From Prevotella sp. UBA746 (lineage in GTDB: Bacteria; Bacteroidota; Bacteroidia; Bacteroidales; Bacteroidaceae), in assembly GCA_002298545.1 (NCBI GenBank), contig DBKQ01000109.1, forward strand, positions 1-20,008: a stretch of DNA of 20,008 bases, read 5' to 3'. Below, piece after piece: positions 13,875 through 20,008 of this stretch. Made by a program: the position numbers and the translations under genes. A model generated the notes under the pieces. The model saw only the letters and a program-made list of their open reading frames with translations, had not been told where the DNA came from and searched no databases. Positions within the stretch are counted from its first letter, which is position 1. Each line of letters starts with the position of its first letter.

Positions 13875-15380
13875 ATGAGTTTAACCCATATAGTAAGAAA
13901 TGCGTTCACTTCCCGTCAGAGGGAGATAGAACGTTACGACAACGAGGCTCAGCAGTTGCAGATGCACACTCTTGAATACCTCACGACTACGGCAAAAGAC
14001 ACGGAGTACGGACGCAAACATACTTTCAGTACGATAAACAGCTACGAAAAGTTTGCCGACAGCGTGCCCCTCAATACCTACGAAGAACTGAAAGGCGATA
14101 TAGACCGAATGAGACACGGGGAGCGCGACGTGTTGTGGAAAGGCAGAGTGAAATGGTATGCCAAATCCTCTGGAACGACAAACGACAAGAGTAAGTTCAT
14201 CCCCGTGAGCCACGACGGACTGCAGCATATCCACTATGCCGGCGGAAAGGATGTAGTGGCACTGTATCTGCAGAACAACCCCAACAGCCGGCTGTTCGAC
14301 GGCAGGAGCCTTATCCTCGGCGGAAGCCATTCGCCGAACTATGATGTAGCCGATTCGCTCGTGGGCGACCTCAGTGCGATACTCATCGAGAACATCAACC
14401 CGCTTGCAAATCTCGTAAGAGTGCCAAAGAAATCCACTGCCCTACTCTCCGACTTCGAGATAAAACGCGACCGCATAGCGAGGGAGACGATGAACAAGAA
14501 CGTTACGAACATCAGCGGAGTGCCCTCGTGGATGCTCTCCGTATTGACTCGCGTGATGGAGCTAACCGGCAAAAAGCACCTGGAGGAGGTATGGCCAAAC
14601 CTGGAAGTCTTCTTCCATGGCGGAGTGGCTTTCACGCCTTACCGCAAGCAATATGAGCAGCTCATCACCTCGCCCGACATGCACTATATGGAGACCTACA
14701 ATGCCAGCGAGGGATTCTTCGGCATACAGAACGACCCGGCAGACAAGGCGATGCTCCTGATGATAGACTACGGAGTGTTCTATGAGTTCATTCCGATGGA
14801 CGAGTTCGGAACCGAGAATCCAACTATCGTTCCGCTATGGGGAGTGGAGACGAACAAGAATTATGCCATGGTAATCTCCACATCATGCGGACTGTGGCGC
14901 TATATCATCGGTGATACGGTGATGTTCACTTCGAAAAACCCGTATAAGTTCGTCATCACCGGAAGGACAAAGCATTTCATAAATGCCTTTGGCGAGGAAC
15001 TTATCGTAGACAATGCCGAGAAAGGACTGGCATATGCCTGCGAACAGACGGGCGCCGAGGTCCTGGAATACACGGCAGCACCGGTGTTTATGGACGACAA
15101 TGCCAAATGCCGCCACCAGTGGCTGATAGAATTCTCTAAAGAACCGGCAGACCTGAGCCAGTTTGCCGCCCTGCTCGACACCAAACTCCAGGAGATAAAC
15201 AGCGACTACGAGGCAAAGCGCTACAAGAACATTACGCTGCAGCATCTCGAAATCGTTAAGGCACGCCATAACCTGTTCAACGACTGGCTGAAGTCGAAAG
15301 GAAAACTCGGCGGACAGCATAAGGTGCCGCGACTCAGCAACAGCCGAAAGAATATTGACGAAATGTTGAAGATGAACTGA
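13875..15380 (+). CDS. GH3-family acyl-adenylating enzyme
   Basis: 501 residues. GH3 proteins belong to the adenylate-forming (ANL) superfamily; plant members join amino acids to auxin or jasmonate, while bacterial substrates are mostly unknown. The ATP-binding motif 1 is WYAKSSGTTNDKSKFIPV (residues 94-111). Motif 2 is METYNASEGFFG (about 270-281), equivalent to YxASEG. Motif 3 is GLWRYIIGDTVMF (about 339-351), equivalent to YRxGD. The domain complete to the C-terminal lid ends with GQHKVPRLSNSRKNIDEML. It starts 23 nt after ispG and ends 7 nt before the lipoprotein gene. Databases often label such genes 'auxin-responsive promoter', a misleading family name; no hormone role is implied. Confidence 0.88.
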   Translation: MSLTHIVRNAFTSRQREIERYDNEAQQLQMHTLEYLTTTAKDTEYGRKHTFSTINSYEKFADSVPLNTYEELKGDIDRMRHGERDVLWKGRVKWYAKSSGTTNDKSKFIPVSHDGLQHIHYAGGKDVVALYLQNNPNSRLFDGRSLILGGSHSPNYDVADSLVGDLSAILIENINPLANLVRVPKKSTALLSDFEIKRDRIARETMNKNVTNISGVPSWMLSVLTRVMELTGKKHLEEVWPNLEVFFHGGVAFTPYRKQYEQLITSPDMHYMETYNASEGFFGIQNDPADKAMLLMIDYGVFYEFIPMDEFGTENPTIVPLWGVETNKNYAMVISTSCGLWRYIIGDTVMFTSKNPYKFVITGRTKHFINAFGEELIVDNAEKGLAYACEQTGAEVLEYTAAPVFMDDNAKCRHQWLIEFSKEPADLSQFAALLDTKLQEINSDYEAKRYKNITLQHLEIVKARHNLFNDWLKSKGKLGGQHKVPRLSNSRKNIDEMLKMN

Positions 15381-15387
15381 TAAATAT

Positions 15388-17397
15388 ATGACAAGAAAAA
15401 CGACAAGATATTTTGCGTGGGCACTCTTGTTCTCACTGGTTGCCGTTCTTGCCTCGTGTGCAAAGATGGGACAGCCCGACGGCGGATGGTATGACGAAAC
15501 ACCGCCGCGGATAGTAGGCTGCTCGCCTGCCGACAAGGGCGTAAACGTGAGGTCAAAGAAAATAGCCATATATTTCGACGAGTTCATACAGGTTGACAAC
15601 CCAACGGAAAAGGTTGTCGTATCCCCGCCACAGCTGGAGACACCGGAGATTAAAGGTGCCGGAAAGAAAATCGTGGTGGAGCTGAAGGATTCGCTCAAGG
15701 AGAATACAACCTATACCGTAGACTTCTCTGATGCCATCTCCGACAACAATGAGGGAAATCCGCTCGGAAACTTCACCTACAGCTTCTCCACCGCCGATCA
15801 TATCGACACGCTCGAAGTGTCTGGAAACGTGGTTAATGCCGAGAATCTTGAACCGCTGAAGGGAATCCTCGTAGGACTGTATTCCCTCGACCAGAACTTC
15901 TCTACCGACGGAAACAGATGGCAGCTGAGCGCAAAGAACGACAAGGGGCAGTATATCGACCCGTTTCTCGACAAACCGCTGCTGCGCGTTTCCAGAACCG
16001 ACAGTCGCGGACATTTCATAGTGCGCGGCATAGCTCCGGGCAAATACCGCGTCGTGGCGCTACAGGATGCCGACGGCAACTACTGTTTCAGCCAGAAAAG
16101 CGAGATGATAGCCTTCAACCACGACGTTATAGACCCACGCTTTACGGCAGCCACCCGCCAGGACACCATCTGGCGCGACTCCCTGCATATCGACTCGATA
16201 CGCAGCGTGGGGTACACCCGTTTCATTCCAGACGACATCGTGCTGAAGGCATTCACAGAAACCCAGACCGACCGCTACTTCCTGAAGACGGAGCGCAAGG
16301 ATCCACGCTTCTTCACCCTATTCTTCAGCGGTGGCGACAAAAGACTGCCCGAGGTAAAGGGACTGAACTTCAACAGCGACAATGCCTTCGTAGTGGAACA
16401 CTCCCTGAAGAACGACACCGTGAACTATTGGCTGCGCGACACGTCGCTCGTTAACCAAGACACGCTCATGGTAAGTCTTACGTATATGGCAACCGATACG
16501 CTCGGCAATCTCGTTAGCAATACCGATACACTCGACATACTTCCTAAAGTGTCATACGAGAAGAGAATGAAAGACAAGGCACGCAAGTATGAAGAGTGGA
16601 AGAAGAAGCAAGACAAGGCAAAGAAGCGGGGCAAGGACTACGAAACCGAGATGCCGGCAGAGGGGCTCGAACCAAAATACAGCGTGATGTCGCAACCCGA
16701 CCCCGACAAGAACATCTTTATCGACATGCCAACGCCGATAGCCCGGATTGACACTTCGATGATACATCTCTATGCCAAGCACGACACACTGTGGTATAAG
16801 TCGAAATTCCTCTTCCGCAAGGTGAAAGACGTGGCAAGGAGATACGAAATCGTAGGTGAGTGGCGACCGGATGTAGAATACAGTCTGGAGATAGACTCCA
16901 CGGCATTTACCGACATCTACGGAGCCGTCAGTCCGGCATTCAAGCAAGGAATGAAAGTGAAGTCGGAAGACGAATACAGCTCGCTGCTCATGACAATCTC
17001 CGGCATGCAGGACACAACGGTAGTGGCGCAGCTACTCGACACGTCAGACAAGGTTGTGAAAACCGTATCCACCCGAAACGGCAATGCCGAATTCTTCTAT
17101 GTCAATCCCGGAACATATTACATGCGCATGTTCATCGATTCAAACAAGAACGGCATCTGGGACACCGGCGACTATGCCGCCGACCGCCAGCCCGAAGAAA
17201 CCTTCTATTATCCCGAAGCCATAGAATGCAAGGCAAAATGGGACGTTACCCTCAACTGGAACCCCACGGCACGCGATGCCGCCCATCAGAAGCCTTATGC
17301 CATAACGAAGCAGAAGCCGGAGAAGGACAAGACGATAAAGCGCCGCAATGCCGACAGGGCAAAGAAAATGGGCATTCCGCTGCCGAGTCAATATTGA
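15388..17397 (+). CDS. Ig-like (Big_5) domain lipoprotein
   Basis: 669 residues. The N-terminus is a lipoprotein signal: hydrophobic FAWALLFSLVAVLASC with lipidated C24, so it is probably outer-membrane or periplasm anchored. DETPPRIVGCSPADKGVNV starts a Big_5 Ig-like domain (about 36-137, ending FTYSFSTADHIDTLEV). A second beta-sandwich follows, of regulatory-CNA type (SGNVVNAENLEPLKGILVGL ... TDSRGHFIVRGIAPGKYRVVAL, about 147-228). There is a lysine-rich charged linker near 390-430. The C-terminal part has FIDSNKNGIWDTGDY, an EF-hand-like calcium loop, and a very basic tail. No enzyme motif is seen. Gap to GH3 is 7 nt and to DUF3108 is 31 nt; the family regularly carries this domain order in Bacteroidetes. 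Confidence 0.85.
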   Translation: MTRKTTRYFAWALLFSLVAVLASCAKMGQPDGGWYDETPPRIVGCSPADKGVNVRSKKIAIYFDEFIQVDNPTEKVVVSPPQLETPEIKGAGKKIVVELKDSLKENTTYTVDFSDAISDNNEGNPLGNFTYSFSTADHIDTLEVSGNVVNAENLEPLKGILVGLYSLDQNFSTDGNRWQLSAKNDKGQYIDPFLDKPLLRVSRTDSRGHFIVRGIAPGKYRVVALQDADGNYCFSQKSEMIAFNHDVIDPRFTAATRQDTIWRDSLHIDSIRSVGYTRFIPDDIVLKAFTETQTDRYFLKTERKDPRFFTLFFSGGDKRLPEVKGLNFNSDNAFVVEHSLKNDTVNYWLRDTSLVNQDTLMVSLTYMATDTLGNLVSNTDTLDILPKVSYEKRMKDKARKYEEWKKKQDKAKKRGKDYETEMPAEGLEPKYSVMSQPDPDKNIFIDMPTPIARIDTSMIHLYAKHDTLWYKSKFLFRKVKDVARRYEIVGEWRPDVEYSLEIDSTAFTDIYGAVSPAFKQGMKVKSEDEYSSLLMTISGMQDTTVVAQLLDTSDKVVKTVSTRNGNAEFFYVNPGTYYMRMFIDSNKNGIWDTGDYAADRQPEETFYYPEAIECKAKWDVTLNWNPTARDAAHQKPYAITKQKPEKDKTIKRRNADRAKKMGIPLPSQY

Positions 17398-17428
17398 TGA
17401 GAAATATTCTGTAAAATAATAACAACGT

Positions 17429-18235
17429 ATGAAGAGAAGAAAAATCCTTATGCTCGTGTTTCTTATGGTGAGCTTGGCGATAAGCGCCCAGTGCTCGTTC
17501 CGGAACACGGCGTTCAAAGGCGGAGAATTCCTTTCGTATAACCTTTACTACAACTGGAAATTCGTATGGGTAAAGGCAGGCACCGCCAGCATGTATACCG
17601 TAGAGAGCACGTACAAGGGCAAACCGGCATACCGCAGCAGTCTGACGACAAGGGGCAACAACAAGGTCGACAATATGTTCGTACTCCGCGACACGCTGCT
17701 GTGCTATGCAACGCGCGATCTGGAGCCCCTGTATTTCCGCAAGGGAGCACGCGAGGGCAAGCGATACACCGTAGACGAAGTGTTCTACACCTATCCGGGC
17801 GGCAAGCCGCATCTGCGCCTCCACCGCCAGCAGAACGACGGTTCGCATCTGTGGAAAAACCTCAATCCGCAGAGTTGCGTCTTTGATATGCTCAACATCT
17901 TCCTTCGTGCCCGCTCGTTCAGTTCGGCAAACTGGAAGAAGGGTCATACAGTAGACTTCCCCATTGCCGACGGGAAGAATACCAGTCCGGCCCGTCTGCG
18001 CTTCAACGGCACAACAAAGATAAAGGCAGACAACGGCAAGAAATACCGTTGCGCGGAGCTGTCATACATGGAGTATGAAAACCGGAAATGGAAAGAGATC
18101 GTAAGATTCTACGTTACCGACGATCAGAACCATATTCCGATACGTCTCGACATGTTCCTGCGTTTCGGCAGTGCAAAGGCGTTCCTTACGAGCATGAAGG
18201 GAGTGAGAAATCCTGTTACATCACTCGCCAAGTAG
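17429..18235 (+). CDS. Exported DUF3108 protein
   Basis: 268 residues. MKRRKILMLVFLMVSLAISA is a signal peptide, with cleavage expected after residue 20. The rest matches the DUF3108 pattern as I know it: GEFLSYNLYYNWKFVWVKAGTA near the start, YRSSLTTRGNNKVDNMFVLRD, then YFRKGAREG, and a C-terminal PIRLDMFLRFGSAKAFLTS. The family is predicted to be a beta-barrel-like periplasmic or outer-membrane-associated protein of unknown function. It ends the ispG-GH3-lipoprotein run. The following sequence forms hairpins (18283-18375) that may end the transcript. Confidence 0.85.
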   Translation: MKRRKILMLVFLMVSLAISAQCSFRNTAFKGGEFLSYNLYYNWKFVWVKAGTASMYTVESTYKGKPAYRSSLTTRGNNKVDNMFVLRDTLLCYATRDLEPLYFRKGAREGKRYTVDEVFYTYPGGKPHLRLHRQQNDGSHLWKNLNPQSCVFDMLNIFLRARSFSSANWKKGHTVDFPIADGKNTSPARLRFNGTTKIKADNGKKYRCAELSYMEYENRKWKEIVRFYVTDDQNHIPIRLDMFLRFGSAKAFLTSMKGVRNPVTSLAK

Positions 18236-18282
18236 TTTCAGAGGACAGCATTATTTTGAAAAAAAATTTTTTTCGGTGATTT

Positions 18283-18375
18283 TACCCTCACACCCTCACA
18301 CCTTAGCGTAATATGCAGATACACAGATGGATAAGGTGTGAGGGATAGTGTGAGGGATAACTATTTATCCCTCAC
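18283..18375. repeat. GTGAGGG/CCCTCAC inverted repeats after DUF3108
   Basis: Positions 18283-18305 contain two CCCTCACACC units. They can pair with TAAGGTGTGAGGG... at 18332-18356, and GTGAGGGATAA (18350-18360) pairs perfectly with TTATCCCTCAC (18365-18375). The two structures are mutually exclusive in part. They lie 47 nt after the DUF3108 stop; no U run follows, so a Rho-independent terminator is not certain. I recall similar CCCTCACACCC motifs scattered in Prevotella genomes. Confidence 0.6.
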
Positions 18376-18495
18376 CCGTTTTATTCATGCCATTTATAAT
18401 GAAAACGTCGGATTATCCGTAAGTGGCAATAAAAGTATACTTACCCTGCATTTTTAGTATCTCTATAAAATACTGCGGACGTTTATATCAAACGC

Positions 18496-18565
18496 TCCAG
18501 GTGTTTCGCCTAAACGCTGTGAATGTTTCGCCTAAACGTTCTTGGTGTTTCGCCTAAACGCTGCT
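18496..18565. repeat. Three-copy 22-bp tandem repeat (array 2)
   Basis: TGTTTCGCCTAAACG(C/T)T occurs at 18502-18518, 18524-18540 and 18546-18562, again exactly 22 bp apart and again three times. Only the middle copy has one change (GTT for GCT). Linkers are GTGAA and CTTGG. The first copy is preceded by CTCCAGG, as in array 1 (TTCCAGG). Flanking sequence after the third copy also resembles that after array 1. Confidence 0.85.
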
Positions 18566-18592
18566 GCTAAAGCTATACTTTGCTGCTTGTAG

Positions 18593-18805
18593 ATGAATAA
18601 AATGAATAGGAAATCTTTATTTGATGGGAAATCCGTTTGTAAAGTTTCAAACATATATAAAAAAATAGAGGACGACATGAATCACTCATACCGGCCTCCT
18701 GAAAACATTCTTTTTTCAACGAATTCTGTTGTGATAGTAACCGATGAAGCTAATTGCTGTCATAACAGCTACTGTCATCAACGTCATTGTCGTCTTAAAA
18801 TCTAA
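18593..18805 (+). CDS. Possible small protein, 70 residues, doubtful
   Basis: The frame reads MNKMNRKSLFDGKSVCKVSN then YKKIEDDMNHSYRPPENILF and ends in a Cys/His-rich tail. The first 55 residues look protein-like in composition, but there is no known motif. It starts 28 nt after array 2. Upstream, TATACTTTG (18575-18583) is one base too widely spaced for a TAnnTTTG box. It overlaps, in antisense, the 31-residue frame at 18716-18811, so at most one is likely to be real in the overlap. Confidence 0.3.
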   Translation: MNKMNRKSLFDGKSVCKVSNIYKKIEDDMNHSYRPPENILFSTNSVVIVTDEANCCHNSYCHQRHCRLKI

Positions 18806-18811
18806 TAACAT
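18716..18811 (-). CDS. Possible 31-residue hydrophobic peptide
   Basis: Starting at 18811 on the minus strand the frame encodes MLLDFKTTMTLMTVAVMTAI followed by SFIGYYHNRIR and a TGA stop. It has one hydrophobic segment (about residues 9-26) and a basic end, the layout of a small membrane peptide. A good TAnnTTTG box (18875-18882) lies 64 nt upstream, which is the main reason to list it. I do not recognise the family. Short hydrophobic frames can arise by chance in AT-rich DNA. Confidence 0.3.
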   Translation of the reverse strand: MLLDFKTTMTLMTVAVMTAISFIGYYHNRIR

Positions 18812-18863
18812 AATCTTTACCTTAAATCTATCAAACTACTAACCTATGAAAAATGTATTCTCC

Positions 18864-18898
18864 CGAACACGTTGCAAAGGTATACATTTTTGTGTTCG
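18864..18898 (-). promoter_or_regulatory. Minus-strand promoter inside a 7-bp inverted repeat
   Basis: The -7 box TACCTTTG (complement of 18875-18882) matches TAnnTTTG exactly. At the -33 distance the minus strand has TTGT. The box sits within CGAACAC (18864-18870) and GTGTTCG (18892-18898), a perfect inverted repeat with 21-bp spacing, which could be an operator. It points toward the 31-residue frame. Confidence 0.5.
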
Positions 18899-19085
18899 TA
18901 CACAATAGTTGAAATATGTTTTTTAGCATATATCTGTGTTTATTTGATATAAATCAATCGGAAACGTCTAAAATCTGTCGTTTTTTATTTTTAGTTTACA
19001 AAAAGATAGTCAAAGAAGGTATTCCTTTTACATAATGAGTAAGGTAAGGTTCGTCGTTATATGTTATTTATATGAAATATAATCT

Positions 19086-19214
19086 TCCCCTCCCCCGTCT
19101 CCCCTTTCAGGGGCGGAGCGGTTACCATTATTGCTTATAAGAAAATATAGTAAATGGTAATTAAACCTCTTTACTGTCAATGGTAACTGCTCCGCCTCCC
19201 GGAGGGGGAGGGGA
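19086..19214. mobile_element. Short element with GC-rich inverted ends (element D)
   Basis: The left end (19086-19129) and right end (19178-19214) are imperfect inverted repeats, running from TCCCCTCCCCC through a GGCGGAGC(G/A)GTTACCATT inner edge. Each end has its own small hairpin (CCCCtttcaGGGG on the left, CTCCcGGAG on the right). The interior of about 50 bp is AT-rich and non-coding. The left end aligns with the complemented right end of the element at 6241-6505 over nearly 50 bp, including TCTTCCCCTCCCCCG. It lies 38 nt downstream of the stop of the minus-strand gene at 19253. Confidence 0.7.
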
Positions 19215-19252
19215 CGTAAAACCTCAAAAATAGACAAGCTAACACACACGGG

Positions 19253-19903
19253 CTATTTGAAGAAATCCTTCAGCTGTGCGGCAATGGCGGCGAGTTCCTC
19301 AATATTTCCGTTGCCGTAACGCTGCCAAATCTTTTGGCAAGGGGCGAGCAGCGGCGTAATCATAAACTCGTTGCGGTTCAGGTATGGGTCGATAATCTGG
19401 AACACGTCCATTATCCCCACAACATCCTCAGCCGAAATCTTCATCAGTTTGGCAAGTTCCTCCACTTCGGGTGTTTTTGCATTCATTGTAATGGGAGTAA
19501 GCCGGAAATAGAGGTCGAGAACAAGAATGAGCATCACGGGCATCAGATTGCCACATTTAGGTATCGGCAGGAAATCCTTCTCAAATGATTCCACAATGTC
19601 TACACCTTCATAGAAAGAGCTTCCGTTGCAGAATCCGTTCATTTTTCTCACGGTCTCTGCATCGCGGTTAAGGCGCGTAGGCTTCTTGCCGTAACGCTCC
19701 CAAAGCCGCTTTATACTCGGTGTGGCGGCATTCCTGAGCTCAAACATGCGCGAGTGGAGAGACTCCGGACTGATATGAAGCTCGAGGGAAAGTTCTACCA
19801 TTATCCTACTGTAGAGAGGCTTCATGCCGACGGGTTTTTTCTGATATGCCTGAAGAAGCAGAATCCAGTAGTCGTCTTGCCATAAAGAAGAGTTGTTAGC
19901 CAT
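19253..19903 (-). CDS. Conserved hypothetical protein, function unknown
   Basis: 216 residues, no signal peptide or membrane segment, so probably cytoplasmic and mostly helical. It begins MANNSSLWQDDYWILLLQAY. PVGMKPLYSRIMVELSLELHISPESLHSRMFELR (about 25-58) has the rhythm of a winged or simple helix-turn-helix. A second helical repeat (ELAKLMKISAEDVVGIMDVFQIID, about 147-170) looks like a second HTH-type unit. I recall similar proteins in Bacteroidetes only as hypothetical. The ATG at 19903 lies 24 nt from a TAAGTTTG box. It is transcribed away from whatever gene lies beyond the right edge. Confidence 0.7.
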   Translation of the reverse strand: MANNSSLWQDDYWILLLQAYQKKPVGMKPLYSRIMVELSLELHISPESLHSRMFELRNAATPSIKRLWERYGKKPTRLNRDAETVRKMNGFCNGSSFYEGVDIVESFEKDFLPIPKCGNLMPVMLILVLDLYFRLTPITMNAKTPEVEELAKLMKISAEDVVGIMDVFQIIDPYLNRNEFMITPLLAPCQKIWQRYGNGNIEELAAIAAQLKDFFK

Positions 19904-19927
19904 AGGAATAAGTTTTCATAATTTCTG

Positions 19928-19935
19928 CAAACTTA
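19928..19935 (-). promoter_or_regulatory. -7 box for the 216-residue gene
   Basis: On the minus strand this is TAAGTTTG, matching TAnnTTTG. It ends 24 nt before the ATG at 19903, giving a leader of about 18 nt. No clear -33 TTTG is present. Confidence 0.5.
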
Positions 19936-19963
19936 ATGATTTTCTGTGAAAGAAAAGAATTTA

Positions 19964-19995
19964 TTTGCCATTGTTTAATACTTTTGCTATCTTTG
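19964..19995 (+). promoter_or_regulatory. Complete Bacteroidetes promoter for a gene beyond the window
   Basis: TTTG at 19964-19967 (-33 box) and TATCTTTG at 19988-19995 (-7 box) are separated by 20 nt, the consensus spacing for the Bacteroidetes primary sigma factor. It is the best promoter in the window and faces right, divergent from the 216-residue gene. Confidence 0.7.
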
Positions 19996-20008
19996 CATAA
20001 GATAAGCT

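Larger units (their letters stand above)
18236..19252. other. 1-kb repeat-rich gap between DUF3108 and the unknown gene
   Basis: This stretch has no convincing long gene. It holds, in order, GTGAGGG hairpins, the second 22-bp array, two small candidate frames on opposite strands, a minus-strand promoter with flanking inverted repeats, an AT-rich tract (18905-19082) in which I see no gene or clear signal, and the element at 19086-19214. An A8T7 tract lies at 18259-18273. Base composition is visibly more AT-rich than in the genes. Confidence 0.7.

Noticed and set aside
13875..15380. GH3 gene as a recent transfer from plants
   Set aside because: GH3 homologues are widespread in Bacteroidetes and the gene matches its neighbours in base and codon use by eye; no transfer signal is seen.
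19064..19249. 61-residue minus-strand frame over element D
   Set aside because: It is a translation of the repeat ends (PLPLREAEQLP and PERGDGGG) with no independent support.

Overview
The window looks like chromosomal DNA from the Bacteroidetes, most likely a Prevotella/Segatella-type species. The evidence is: Bacteroidetes-style -7 boxes (TAnnTTTG) instead of sigma-70 boxes; few Shine-Dalgarno sites; a giant secreted surface protein ending in the Prevotella-style tail PAGVYIINGQTFVK; a small 'MKKNYIKP...MAGS' gene; the long, three-part IspG; and a GH3-family gene next to an Ig-like lipoprotein. The genus is an inference; I could not run a database search.

Layout. At 1-159 is the 3' end of a TSCPD-domain gene, convergent with a minus-strand pair: a 1707-residue exported surface protein (5851-728) followed by a 74-residue small protein (630-406), with a strong terminator at 299-347. 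From 5852 to 6601 there is no gene, only the long leader of the giant gene, a terminal-inverted-repeat element and a three-copy 22-bp repeat. Then xerD (minus) diverges from aroQ, an O-methyltransferase, rpoN and a PAP2-like membrane protein (plus; the last two overlap by 4 nt). purE stands between two repeat-rich spacers. ispG, GH3, an Ig-like lipoprotein and a DUF3108 protein form a close-packed plus-strand run (gaps of 23, 7 and 31 nt). A repeat-rich kilobase follows (18236-19252), then a minus-strand gene of unknown function, and the window ends in a good plus-strand promoter whose gene lies outside.

Working together. Most genes are core metabolism or housekeeping: shikimate pathway (AroQ), purine synthesis (PurE), MEP isoprenoid synthesis (IspG), chromosome dimer resolution (XerD), sigma-54. 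The last three genes of the ispG run (adenylating GH3 enzyme, lipoprotein, exported DUF3108) look like an envelope-related module of unknown substrate.

The unusual part is the intergenic DNA. Two identical-format 22-bp x3 arrays lie 12 kb apart; BIME/MITE-like elements with hairpin-forming GC-rich ends sit at gene 3' ends; a palindromic repeat fills the purE-ispG gap; and downstream of the giant gene there are vestigial copies of its own 3' end, one of which still reads INGQTLIK-stop against the gene's INGQTFVK-stop. I see no CRISPR array, phage, toxin-antitoxin or secondary-metabolite system, tRNA or rRNA.
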